Below, piece after piece: positions 16,812-24,986 of a stretch of 64,000 nucleotides of DNA (the stretch's first letter is position 1; the number at the start of each line of letters is the position of its first letter). A model generated the notes under the pieces. That model saw nothing but the letters and a program-made list of their open reading frames with translations, did no database searches and was not told the DNA's origin. The stretch covers positions 85,958-149,957 of the forward strand of contig QMIT01000014.1 of the NCBI GenBank assembly GCA_024434115.1, given 5' to 3'. The DNA comes from Chloroflexota bacterium (lineage in GTDB: Bacteria; Chloroflexota; Anaerolineae; Aggregatilineales; J027). A program made the translations under genes and the position numbers.

Positions 16812-17774
16812 GGACTGCTGAAAATCCGCGCCGATGGGTAAACCTGCCAGCGGAGTTGCTATCTGTACCGCCCGACGAATCGCCTGCGCGGTAATTTCGG
16901 CTGCATACGCCCCAATCAAACTGACGTTGGCCGGGCCAGCACTACCCGTCGCTAGGGCAAAAATGGTGTCGCCATCCATCAGGGTATGAGCGGGATGAAC
17001 GGCGCGGGCTACGCCATCTTGGGCCATCTGCGCGACCTTGTTGGTTTCTTCTTTGGTCAATTGGGCATTGGTCGCTACTGCTCCGACGATGGTGTTGGTG
17101 CTTGGGGCGAGATTGGCAAGGGTGCGTAGGGCGTTCAAGCTACCCGCGAAGGATGTTCCTTCCGGCGGTTGACGTACTCCAGCGAGGATTTGCCCATGCT
17201 CGTCCACCACATCGCCGACAGCGTTGACCACCATCAAAGTAGCAACACGGATGCCATTATCAAGTTCGATGGCGGCTGTGCCAATGCCGGGCTTACAAGC
17301 AAATTCTATCCCATACATCCCGCCGACTCTTGCACCTGTACCTGCTCCAACACACCCCTCAGCTATAGAATCAGCGGTAGCACTAGCGCAGGCGGCATAA
17401 CCCATCGCGGCATCGGGACGGATGGCCGGATTGCCCACATCGAGGTCAAAAATAATAGCGGCGGGGACGATGGGGACAACCCCTACGCGGACATCAAAAC
17501 CGATGCTGTGTTCTTCCAGATAGCGCATGACCCCGGCAGAAGCATTGAGTCCATAGGCGCTACCCCCGGCTAATAAAATGGCGTGGACATGCTGGACAAG
17601 GTGCATAGGGCGCAAAAGGTCGGTTTCACGAGTACCCGGCGCTCCACCACGCTGGTCAATGCCGCCGACGGTGTTGGGGGGACACAAAATCACGGTGCAA
17701 CCAGTAGGCCCGTCCAGATTTTGGGCATGACCCACTCGCAGACCTTGAATGGCTGTGAGGGTTTGATTGTCCAC
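16803..17774 (-). CDS. P1-family (S58/NylC-DmpA) N-terminal nucleophile hydrolase
   Basis: About 323 residues. Family landmarks are the start (IQGLRVGHAQNLDGPTGCTVILCPP), LLAGGSAYGLNASAGVMRYLEE, and the PSTNTIVGAVATNAQLTK segment, in which the Asn-Thr pair (N227-T228) matches the autocleavage site that exposes the catalytic Thr in NylC-type enzymes. Members hydrolyse small peptides, peptide amides or esters. GTG 17774 is preferred because GGGAG lies 9 bases upstream; a TTG at 17795 would extend it by 7 residues. Cytoplasmic, physiological substrate unknown. Confidence 0.82.
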   Translation of the reverse strand: MDNQTLTAIQGLRVGHAQNLDGPTGCTVILCPPNTVGGIDQRGGAPGTRETDLLRPMHLVQHVHAILLAGGSAYGLNASAGVMRYLEEHSIGFDVRVGVVPIVPAAIIFDLDVGNPAIRPDAAMGYAACASATADSIAEGCVGAGTGARVGGMYGIEFACKPGIGTAAIELDNGIRVATLMVVNAVGDVVDEHGQILAGVRQPPEGTSFAGSLNALRTLANLAPSTNTIVGAVATNAQLTKEETNKVAQMAQDGVARAVHPAHTLMDGDTIFALATGSAGPANVSLIGAYAAEITAQAIRRAVQIATPLAGLPIGADFQQSLK

Positions 17775-17790
17775 TGATCTTGCTCCCACC

Positions 17791-17818
17791 AACAAACAGG
17801 GCGCTGGTGTCTGCGCCC
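17791..17818 (-). terminator. Terminator of the S1-domain gene
   Basis: On the minus strand GGGCGC (17818-17813), an 8-base loop and GCGCCC (17804-17799) are followed by TGTTTGTT. It lies directly downstream of the S1-domain gene and upstream of the P1 peptidase start. Confidence 0.65.
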
Positions 17819-17831
17819 TTCACTGACAGAC

Positions 17832-18815
17832 CTAGCGCCGTAAACTTAAGCCCAAACGACGACCCGGCCCATCAATGTGCAAGATTCTGGCTTTGACGGT
17901 TTGGCCTTCACGCACCACATTAAAGGGATGCAAAAAGTGACCCTCGGCTAGTTCAGAAATATGCACCAACCCTTCGAGGCCATTTTCGATGCAGACAAAG
18001 GCACCAAAATCTACTACATGGGTAATGACCCCTTCGACCTCACTGCCGACTTGGTAACGTTTTTCGACGGTTTCCCAAGGGTCAGGTTGGAGGCGTTTGA
18101 CACTGAGGGCGATGCGACCTTCGGTGGGGACAACATCGAGTACATGAACTTTGATGGTTTGTCCACGTTCCAAAATGTCGGCAGGGTGGCCCACGCGACC
18201 CCAACTCAGTTCACTGATGTGAATCAACCCTTCGAGGCCACCAAGATCAACAAATGCTCCAAAATGGCATAAATTGGTGACGATGCCCTGACAGACATCC
18301 CCGGTTTTTAGGTTCTGTAACACTTGGTCACGTGCCCCGGCATTGGCTTGTGCAGCACGTTCCGAAAGAATCAGGCGGCTTTGTACGCGATCTAATTCAA
18401 TAATGCGTAAGCGGAGTGTCTTGCCCAAATAACTCATAAGGGCCTGACGGCGTGTATTGGGGGATTCATGATCTGAAGGGAATTCGACCAACTGACTGGC
18501 CGGAACAAAACCGCGTAGGGTTGCCCATTCGACGAGTATACCCCCCCGGTTGTAGCCAATCGCAGCTAATTCGACCACCGTATCCGAACGAAATACTTGT
18601 TCAACTTGTTCCCAATCGGCGGATCCGCCGGAACCACTCCCCTCTTCATCAAACTTTGAAGCAAAATCATCTTTGGCTGAATACCCTTTACCATTCGTAC
18701 CGTTTTGAGGTATTCCCCCTATCGCAGTATCAGCCTCAGCCAGCAACGCCGTCCAATAACTTTCATCTGGCGGCGGAGCGGGGGCCGTATCGTAGCGACG
18801 TACCTCCGTAGACAT
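17832..18815 (-). CDS. RNA-binding protein with three S1 domains
   Basis: About 327 residues. After a Pro/Gly-rich N terminus (about 70 residues), three S1-type repeats follow: a divergent one (VELAAIGYNRGGILVEWATLRGFVPASQL), then two canonical ones (GIVTNLCHFGAFVDLGGLEGLIHISEL and GVITHVVDFGAFVCIENGLEGLVHISEL). This is the layout of short ribosomal S1-like proteins of Gram-positive bacteria and Chloroflexi; whether it is the ribosomal protein S1 is not certain. ATG 18815 has AAGGAAGG 6 bases upstream; an upstream TTG at 18836 is less likely. Confidence 0.85.
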   Translation of the reverse strand: MSTEVRRYDTAPAPPPDESYWTALLAEADTAIGGIPQNGTNGKGYSAKDDFASKFDEEGSGSGGSADWEQVEQVFRSDTVVELAAIGYNRGGILVEWATLRGFVPASQLVEFPSDHESPNTRRQALMSYLGKTLRLRIIELDRVQSRLILSERAAQANAGARDQVLQNLKTGDVCQGIVTNLCHFGAFVDLGGLEGLIHISELSWGRVGHPADILERGQTIKVHVLDVVPTEGRIALSVKRLQPDPWETVEKRYQVGSEVEGVITHVVDFGAFVCIENGLEGLVHISELAEGHFLHPFNVVREGQTVKARILHIDGPGRRLGLSLRR

Positions 18816-18904
18816 AAGACCTTCCTTATAACCCAACTCAAAGCAAATGCGCGTTGCTTATCTCAATCAGACTCCGAATTAGTATGAAATTCCGCAAACT
18901 GTGA

Positions 18905-18933
18905 ATTATAGGAGCCACGCATGGCATAGTCAA
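18905..18933 (-). promoter_or_regulatory. Sigma-70-type promoter of the S1-domain gene
   Basis: TTGACT (18933-18928), a 17-base spacer and TATAAT (18910-18905) on the minus strand. The predicted start lies near 18898, leaving a leader of about 80 bases before ATG 18815. Confidence 0.75.
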
Positions 18934-18961
18934 CCGTAGTGCATTCGTCATGGCCCTCCTC

Positions 18962-18992
18962 AATAAAACCAGAGGCAGAATCACTCTGCCTC
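18962..18992 (-). terminator. Rho-independent terminator of the lipoprotein gene
   Basis: Arms GAGGCAGA and TCTGCCTC (18992-18985 and 18979-18972) around a 5-base loop, followed on the minus strand by TGGTTTTATT. It lies 10 bases after the stop codon of the Thr/Glu-rich lipoprotein gene. Confidence 0.8.
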
Positions 18993-19001
18993 ATGAACAG
19001 C

Positions 19002-20531
19002 TTATTGCACGACTTGTAGTTGGAAATAGTAGGTGACGGTCATATCCGGCCACACAATTTCCACAGAGAGGATATAGGAACCAGCGGCTACCCCCAGATT
19101 AAACAGTACCACGTTATCGCCTACGCGCGTCTCAGAGGCGAGTGGTTGGAGGGTGTCGCGGCTCAGGTAATTGATCTCAATACTGGTCGGGCGGGAACCC
19201 TCGATCCGAATATTGGCAGCGGCATTACGGGCGGCCCGAATCGAAGTAGCGGTTGACCCGGTAGCGCTGAAGGGTTGTTTGACGCACACCAATTCATTGG
19301 AGGCGTTGCGGCGACAATAATCGTACCCGACGGGCTGATAGTTGCGCCCCGATACTTTTAATGCCGCAGCGGGTGGGGCATCTACCACTGGGGTATTGGT
19401 CGGGCTGATACCCAGCGTTGGGGTAGCCGTTGGTGTTGAGGTGGCAGTTGGAGGAACGGCAGTTGTCGGTGATGGGGATGGTGTCGCCGTATGGGTCGGC
19501 GGGGCGACGACTTCCGTCACTTCCTCTGTCGTTATAGCCGTAGGGACTTCAGTAGCGATCTCGGTGGTTGCTTCAGTGGGTGTGATCGCTTCTTCAGTGG
19601 CGGCGGGTGTCGTGGCAACCGGGGTGACAGGTGTGGCCGATTCAGTAGCTTCTGGGGTGGCGGTAGCGGCTTCTTCGGTGATGGCAGGTTCGGTGGCGAC
19701 CTCAGTAGGTTCAGCCGTTTCGGTTGGTTCGGCAGTCGGCTCAATCGTTTCTTCCGTTGCCACAGGCGTTTCGGTCTCGTCACCGCCACTTGTCCCGGTA
19801 TCCTCGGTTGCCTCTGGAGTTGCTTCCACTGTAGCGATTTCGGTACTTTCGGCAGTGGCTTCTGGCGTGGTTTCAACTGTGACTTCGGGTGTCGCTGCCT
19901 CAGTTGCCACTTCGGTCGCTTCGGCGGTGATTTCAGGCGTTGCGGCGGGTGTCACGGCTTCTGTTGGTTCGGGGGTGACATTCCCAGCCACTGCCTGACC
20001 CACATCTACCGCAAACACATTGCTGACCGTCGCGCTTGAGCCTTCAATATCGGCATAATAGGCAGTGACATCTAGCAGATAGCGTCCACTGGGCAGGGCT
20101 AGTACAAATTCGGTGCTTTGGGCTGGATCAATCTGCATGGTAAACAGCGGGTTTCCGGCGGCATCCGTCTCACGCGACGTAATCACCACCTGATTGGGCA
20201 GGGCCACGTCTTCAGGATTAGCAATCGCCACTGTCACCGCTTGCCCACCTTGTACTGCTAAGGCCGTTGATGGGCTGTCGGCGCTATTGATAAATTCACA
20301 GCTAACGTTGTTTTCGCCTTTGGGCCAGCAGGCAACGGTGCGCAAACCTGCATCACTCTGTTCGCCTGCTTGTAAGCTGAGATTAGGCTGGTTGGGTGCG
20401 GAAAAATCTTCGCCACCCCCACAGGCCGCCAGTATAAATGTAAACAAAAGAAGGGCTAAGGGTAGCAGGTATTTTCGGTTCATCAAGAATTTTGGCGTCC
20501 GATGGGGTTGGATTAAATAAAAAGGCTGCAT
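19002..20531 (-). CDS. Lipoprotein with long Thr/Glu/Ala/Pro-rich linker
   Basis: 509 residues. A lipoprotein signal ends in LAAC (lipidated Cys37), then a folded beta-type domain (about 50-165), about 190 residues of low-complexity Thr, Glu, Ala, Pro and Val (units such as EATEVATEAATPE), and a C-terminal domain with paired Cys (YDYCRRNASNELVCVKQ). Such linkers usually hold a domain away from the membrane and are often O-glycosylated; function is unknown. ATG 20531 is chosen because AAAGGAG precedes it, though ATG 20483 would give a shorter signal peptide. Confidence 0.75.
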   Translation of the reverse strand: MQPFYLIQPHRTPKFLMNRKYLLPLALLLFTFILAACGGGEDFSAPNQPNLSLQAGEQSDAGLRTVACWPKGENNVSCEFINSADSPSTALAVQGGQAVTVAIANPEDVALPNQVVITSRETDAAGNPLFTMQIDPAQSTEFVLALPSGRYLLDVTAYYADIEGSSATVSNVFAVDVGQAVAGNVTPEPTEAVTPAATPEITAEATEVATEAATPEVTVETTPEATAESTEIATVEATPEATEDTGTSGGDETETPVATEETIEPTAEPTETAEPTEVATEPAITEEAATATPEATESATPVTPVATTPAATEEAITPTEATTEIATEVPTAITTEEVTEVVAPPTHTATPSPSPTTAVPPTATSTPTATPTLGISPTNTPVVDAPPAAALKVSGRNYQPVGYDYCRRNASNELVCVKQPFSATGSTATSIRAARNAAANIRIEGSRPTSIEINYLSRDTLQPLASETRVGDNVVLFNLGVAAGSYILSVEIVWPDMTVTYYFQLQVVQ

Positions 20532-20563
20532 CGGGCGCTTGGCTCCTTTCTTTTGAAGTGCGT

Positions 20564-21097
20564 TTAACTGTACCATGCAGGTTGCAGAAATGGCGCAAGG
20601 GCCATCCTGATAAGTGCCTCATATGCTTCTTGGCGAGAGCTTAGGCCGTTGGTCAAAATGCCAATCGCACCTTCGGCCTGTTTGGTGTTGTGTTGGCCTG
20701 TCAATTGATCCATTGCCGTACCAAGCTCAACGCCTTCTCGGATGAGTTCGGCAACGCTGTCGGGTAGACGGATACACGAACTTCCGCCAATGCCGATCCG
20801 TCCTTGATGGTCAACAATGGCGCACCACGCGCAGGTCATCATGCCAAACTCGGTTTCTTGAACGCCCCCCTCTAATCCAATACCCATTTCGGCTTGGGTC
20901 GCGTGCATTGCGGCGGTGGCCCGATTGAATGCTCCCCGGCGAGTTTCTTCATCGCCAATCGGCATGACCCGCACATTGGATTCCACCGAAATTGGTATAA
21001 ACTCAGCCTGTGGATAGAGGGCTGACAGGACACGCTGGCTTGCGTTACACTTAACCGGATTAGTTGACCCAATAGCGATACGCGCAATATACATCAT
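20564..21097 (-). CDS. yjjX: Inosine/xanthosine triphosphatase (YjjX family)
   Basis: About 177 residues. The N terminus IGSTNPVKCNASQRVL matches the nucleotide-binding loop of YjjX/DUF84 proteins, followed by GDEETRRGAFNRA and GIGLEGGVQETEFG. The family hydrolyses non-canonical purine nucleoside triphosphates (ITP, XTP) and so cleans the nucleotide pool. ATG 21097 fits the family's N terminus; ATG 21112 is possible but lies almost at the predicted transcription start, since TATAAT occurs at 21127-21122 on the minus strand. Confidence 0.82.
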   Translation of the reverse strand: MMYIARIAIGSTNPVKCNASQRVLSALYPQAEFIPISVESNVRVMPIGDEETRRGAFNRATAAMHATQAEMGIGLEGGVQETEFGMMTCAWCAIVDHQGRIGIGGSSCIRLPDSVAELIREGVELGTAMDQLTGQHNTKQAEGAIGILTNGLSSRQEAYEALIRMALAPFLQPAWYS

Positions 21098-21225
21098 TCT
21101 TCGGACAGACATTAAAATTAAATTATACAATTGTCGGGCATTGTAGCATCACGTAAAAGAAAACACCAATTATCTGAATTATCCGATTTTGTCCATTTGT
21201 TACTTGTTATGAAGCAGGGTTGTTG

Positions 21226-22953
21226 ATGACGATTGATACATTCACTACTGCCGCACTCGCCGATGAATTTAATGAACTGCTGGTGGGCGGGCGGGTTCAA
21301 GATACTGTGCAGCTTGACCATGATACGTTTGGGTTGGAAATTTACATCAACCGCGAACGGCGCTATTTGCTGTTGTGTGCCGAAACCACCGCCCCGCGCG
21401 CGTTGATTACGCCTGAAAAACTGCGGCGCGGAGTGATGTCGCCGTCTACAATGGGGTTACTCATTCGTAATCGCTTGGAAGGCATGAAACTGATTGCGGT
21501 ACGCCAACCCGCATGGGAACGGGTGCTGATTTTTGATTTTCTGGATGAGACAGGCGAAGTCCAATTGATTTTGGAAATGATTGAGCGGCGGGCGAATCTG
21601 CTCTTAGTTGAAAATGACATCATCGCGGATTGTGTGCGGCGCGTCGGGGCGGATGAAAATCGCTATCGGGTCAGTTTGCCCAAACATCCCTATGTGCCAC
21701 CCCCGCCGATGGAAGGCAAGACCCATCCGGCTGATCTCAACCCCAAAGTCCTAAATAGCTTGCTGATGCGTGAACCCGATCAAAAAGCATGGTCGGTGCT
21801 GGTCAAAAATGTCTATGGGTTTAGCCCGTTCCTTGCCAAAGAAGCGATTTTTCGCGCCTATGGTCGGGTGGATGTGCTTGCATCGGAAGTCAATCCATAT
21901 GGACTGGACGCGGCGTTGGGGTCGTTTTTGCGCTCGCTGCTGCGGAATGAATGGCAACCGGGAGTGGCGGTGGGTGAAGGCGGTCAAGTTTTGGGTGTGG
22001 CGGCCTATTCCCTAACGCATCTGGGCGAATGGGAAGCCATGCCGACCATCAGTGAAGCCCTTAGTTCATATTATGGGCGGTTGGAAGGCGGGGCGGTGTA
22101 TGAGGCGGCACGCGAACCTATCCGGTTGCAAATCCAGAACGCGCAAAAGAAGCTGGAACGCAAGCTGGGGTCGCTGAAAAAGTCGCTAGTGGAACGGGCC
22201 GATGTTGAACATTTGCGGATGGCAGGCGAGTTGTTGCTGGCCTATCAATACAATATTCAGCGCGGGCAGACCCTGTTCGAGGCCGAATATGAGGTGGATG
22301 CCCCCCCACTGAAAATCAAACTCAACCCCGAATTGTCGCCGCTGGATAATGCTAAAGCCTATTTTGAGAAATATGAAAAGGCCAAGCGTGGACGCCAGCA
22401 AGTGCCAGAGTATATCGCACAGGTGGAACACGAGATCGAATTTCTTGACCAGTTGGCGACTGACCTTGATTTAGCAGAAAACTGGCAGGATATTGGTGAA
22501 GTGCAAGAAACCCTGATGAAAAAGGGATTCTGGCAGGGCAAAAAAGTCCAGCATCCCAAAGGGGGGCAATCTGGCCCACTGCGCTATGTCACACCCGATG
22601 GTTTTGTCATCTGGATTGGGCGGAATGCAAGGCAAAATGAAGATGTGACCTTCAAAAAAGGTGAAGATGTGGATATTTGGATGCACGCACGCGGCGTTCC
22701 GGGGTCGCATGTGGTCATCAAAACGAATGGACGGAAAGTGCCACAGGCGGTTTTGGAGCAGGCCGCCCGATTTGCCGCCTATTACAGCAAACTCCGCACC
22801 GAAGAAAAAGTGGACATCATCACGGCGGAGCGTCGGCATGTCCGCAAATTAAAGGGTGGGCATCCCGGTCAGGTGTTGGTGCGCGAGGAATTGGGTAATC
22901 TGCGGGTTAAGCCGATGGCTGTGCCGGAGAAGGAGGACAAGGGCGAGTTCTGA
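21226..22953 (+). CDS. rqcH: NFACT-family ribosome quality control factor RqcH
   Basis: 575 residues from ATG 21226. The NFACT-N domain opens the protein (FTTAALADEFNELLVGGRVQ; ERRANLLLVEND near residue 120), a coiled-coil/helical middle with KKLERKLGSLKKSL covers about 300-420, and the NFACT-R domain is clear (GRNARQNEDVTFKKGEDVDIWMHARGVPGSHVVI, about 465-500). RqcH binds obstructed 50S subunits and adds C-terminal alanine tails to stalled peptides. Single gene, divergent from yjjX; a hairpin repeat follows its stop codon. Confidence 0.92.
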   Translation: MTIDTFTTAALADEFNELLVGGRVQDTVQLDHDTFGLEIYINRERRYLLLCAETTAPRALITPEKLRRGVMSPSTMGLLIRNRLEGMKLIAVRQPAWERVLIFDFLDETGEVQLILEMIERRANLLLVENDIIADCVRRVGADENRYRVSLPKHPYVPPPPMEGKTHPADLNPKVLNSLLMREPDQKAWSVLVKNVYGFSPFLAKEAIFRAYGRVDVLASEVNPYGLDAALGSFLRSLLRNEWQPGVAVGEGGQVLGVAAYSLTHLGEWEAMPTISEALSSYYGRLEGGAVYEAAREPIRLQIQNAQKKLERKLGSLKKSLVERADVEHLRMAGELLLAYQYNIQRGQTLFEAEYEVDAPPLKIKLNPELSPLDNAKAYFEKYEKAKRGRQQVPEYIAQVEHEIEFLDQLATDLDLAENWQDIGEVQETLMKKGFWQGKKVQHPKGGQSGPLRYVTPDGFVIWIGRNARQNEDVTFKKGEDVDIWMHARGVPGSHVVIKTNGRKVPQAVLEQAARFAAYYSKLRTEEKVDIITAERRHVRKLKGGHPGQVLVREELGNLRVKPMAVPEKEDKGEF

Positions 22954-22962
22954 TTTATTCGC

Positions 22963-22990
22963 ACACGGGGCTAAAGCCGCCGTGCTGAAT
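22963..22990. repeat. Interspersed hairpin repeat, copy 2
   Basis: Same 28-base element as at 13982-14009 with one base changed (A to G in the right arm). It begins 9 bases after the rqcH stop. Arms CACGG/CCGTG and GGCT/AGCC with one bulged base could fold as a hairpin in either strand's transcript. Confidence 0.7.
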
Positions 22991-23026
22991 TTAGGCTAAA
23001 AAGAAGTTAGGGTATATCAAAATCGC

Positions 23027-23617
23027 TCATTCTTGTAACACAATATCCAGACTGCGTAACAGAGAAATCGCTTCGGGGAGGGAAAATTTGGTCTTTTTGA
23101 GAGTATTGGCGGTGGCATCAATCCTGTAATTGGACGCGCCCGTAAAATCGGCTTTGGTTAGGTCGGTGTGCAAAAAACGGCTGTCTGTAAAGTCGGTGTC
23201 GGTACAATTGGCCTCGGTCAAAATCGTGTCGGCAAAATCCACTTCATGAGCAAGGCATTTTCGCATGACGACCCGATGCAATTTGATGGCGCGGAAATTG
23301 GAATAACTAAGGTTGCATTCCACAAAACTGACCGAACTCATGGCCTCCCACACAGCGTCAATCCATACAATGCCAATCATTTTGCAGCCTTCAAATTGGG
23401 CTTTGGTGAAGGCGCTCCCCTTGACCGTGACTAAACTTAAATCGCAGTCTACAAAACGGCAGTCAATAAATTTGCAGTTTTGGAAATGGGCCTCGGTAAA
23501 TGAGCAGGCCGTAAAGGTGCAGTCTTGAAAGGTGATGCGCTGGATGGTTTCGTTGGCAAAAGCCTCTTTGCGAAATGCTTGGTCAAAATAGTCAGATTGC
23601 TCAGACAGGCGGCTCAT
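23027..23617 (-). CDS. Pentapeptide-repeat protein, Qnr/McbG-like
   Basis: About 196 residues. Pentapeptide repeats with central Phe/Leu run through most of the chain (FQDCTFTACSFTEAHFQNCKF, later FADTILTEANCTDTDFTDSRF), predicting a right-handed quadrilateral beta-helix. The C-terminal end (NTLKKTKFSLPEAISLLRSLDIVLQ) resembles the dimerisation tail of Qnr/McbG-type proteins, which mimic DNA and bind gyrase; the function here is not proven. ATG 23617 overlaps the DUF2007 gene by 17 bases, so both are coupled in a two-component operon. Confidence 0.75.
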   Translation of the reverse strand: MSRLSEQSDYFDQAFRKEAFANETIQRITFQDCTFTACSFTEAHFQNCKFIDCRFVDCDLSLVTVKGSAFTKAQFEGCKMIGIVWIDAVWEAMSSVSFVECNLSYSNFRAIKLHRVVMRKCLAHEVDFADTILTEANCTDTDFTDSRFLHTDLTKADFTGASNYRIDATANTLKKTKFSLPEAISLLRSLDIVLQE

Positions 23618-23936
23618 CAGGGGTGTCGTCCTCATAGTCATTATTATAATCATCAGGAAATTGAATGGCAGGTTCGTCAATCAGCGGTGGGTTTTCATCT
23701 TCGGCTAAAAGGGTCATTGCTTCGGCTTCGTAAGGCGTGGGGACAAGAACATGAATCGCGCCGATACCGATGGTAATGCCCATCGCACGCGCCGCACCGT
23801 CTTGCTGGATAAATACCGGGATTTCGGCTGTCCGTAAGAGACCCGCGATTACTTCAGCCTCAAAGGAACTGGTGCAATCCGCGACCACTGACCACGATTT
23901 TGGGGGTGGTTGACGACGGGGACGCAAAAATCGCAT
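23601..23936 (-). CDS. DUF2007-like small protein
   Basis: About 111 residues. The core WSVVADCTSSFEAEVIAGLLRTAEIPVFIQQDGAA and IHVLVPTPYEAEAMTLLAE matches the DUF2007 fold (putative signal-transducing, ferredoxin-like) of unknown function. The last 25 residues are acidic and probably disordered. ATG 23936 follows GAAGG by 8 bases and lies 1 base after the kinase stop; ATG 23954 would overlap the kinase gene. Third gene of the operon. Confidence 0.65.
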   Translation of the reverse strand: MRFLRPRRQPPPKSWSVVADCTSSFEAEVIAGLLRTAEIPVFIQQDGAARAMGITIGIGAIHVLVPTPYEAEAMTLLAEDENPPLIDEPAIQFPDDYNNDYEDDTPDEPPV

Positions 23937-23937
23937 G

Positions 23938-24954
23938 TCAATGGCCTTCGCCATAACAGGGCAGCATGACGGTGAAGGTTGTGCCCTGATTGACTTGGCT
24001 CTCTACCCAAATGCGTCCGCCGTGCTGCTCGACAATGCTTTGGACAATCGAAAGCCCCAAGCCTGTGCCTACAGTATCGCCAACGACATTGCTGGCGCGG
24101 TAGAACTTGCTGAAAATATAGGGTTGATCTTCGGGCAGCACACCGATACCCGTATCCGCCACAATCAATAATACAAAGTCGCTTTGGGGGGTGAGTTCGA
24201 CTGTGATACGTCCACCCGCCGGGGTGTATTTAATGGCGTTATCGAGTAGCTGATGGACGAGTTGGCGTAGTTGGATGGGGTTGCCGAGGACAAAGGGTAA
24301 TTTTTCGGGTGCGTAAAATTCGACCTGCTGATATTTCTCGTTGATTTGCTGATGCAGTCCTTCCAACGCATATTGAACCATCATCTGCATCTGGACGGTT
24401 TTGCGATCTGTCTCCAAAACCGCGCCAACTTTTTCGAGTTCCTGCAAATTATTGAGGAGGGCGGTGATGGAATGCACGCTGAAAATGATACGTCCGATGA
24501 AATTACGCTGTTGGTCATTCAGCGGCCCCATACGCTCCAACAATTCGATGTAACCGATGATGGCGGTCAAGGGCGAACGCACATCGCGGGTGACGGCCCC
24601 CACAAATTCATTCCGCAGACGGCTGAGTTCTTTGAGGTTGGTGATGTCTTGCATCATGACCAACGACCCCACACCGGGTAATTCCACCCGTTCGGCGCTG
24701 TAGACTTGATTGCGCTCGGTGAAATTGACTTCGCGGCGGGTGTGCTGACCTTCCCCCTCGGTTAACAGGGCCAAAATATCGGGGTTTTTGATAACGCGGC
24801 GGAGGGCTTGACCAGCGGTGGGAGCATTGCCTAGTCCAAATAGATGGGAGGCGGCTTGATTGCAGAACAAAATATGCTCGTGATGGTCAATAGCGATCAC
24901 GGGAGTATTCACACTTTGAAGAAGGATATCTAGTGCGTTAATTGTACTCACCAT
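23938..24954 (-). CDS. PAS-histidine kinase lacking the phospho-acceptor His
   Basis: 338 residues, no membrane segment. A PAS domain covers about 5-110, a HisKA-type dimerisation helix follows, then an ATPase domain with N-box LLDNAIKYTP, G1 ADTGIGV and G2 VGTGLGLSIV. In the H-box the sequence is VGAVTRDVRSPLTAIIGY: the His that normally precedes (E/D)(L/V)R(T/S)PL is Arg123, encoded by CGC at 24588-24586. ATP binding looks intact but autophosphorylation at the usual site is impossible. It follows a REC-GAF protein by 32 bases. Confidence 0.88.
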   Translation of the reverse strand: MVSTINALDILLQSVNTPVIAIDHHEHILFCNQAASHLFGLGNAPTAGQALRRVIKNPDILALLTEGEGQHTRREVNFTERNQVYSAERVELPGVGSLVMMQDITNLKELSRLRNEFVGAVTRDVRSPLTAIIGYIELLERMGPLNDQQRNFIGRIIFSVHSITALLNNLQELEKVGAVLETDRKTVQMQMMVQYALEGLHQQINEKYQQVEFYAPEKLPFVLGNPIQLRQLVHQLLDNAIKYTPAGGRITVELTPQSDFVLLIVADTGIGVLPEDQPYIFSKFYRASNVVGDTVGTGLGLSIVQSIVEQHGGRIWVESQVNQGTTFTVMLPCYGEGH

Positions 24955-24986
24955 TTAAAACAAGCCGTTCCTTCCAATAGCCGCTC

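Noticed and set aside
19342..19998. 218-codon plus-strand frame rich in Val, Gly and Ser
   Set aside because: Shadow of the Thr/Glu-rich linker of the lipoprotein; its composition mirrors the repeated codons on the other strand.
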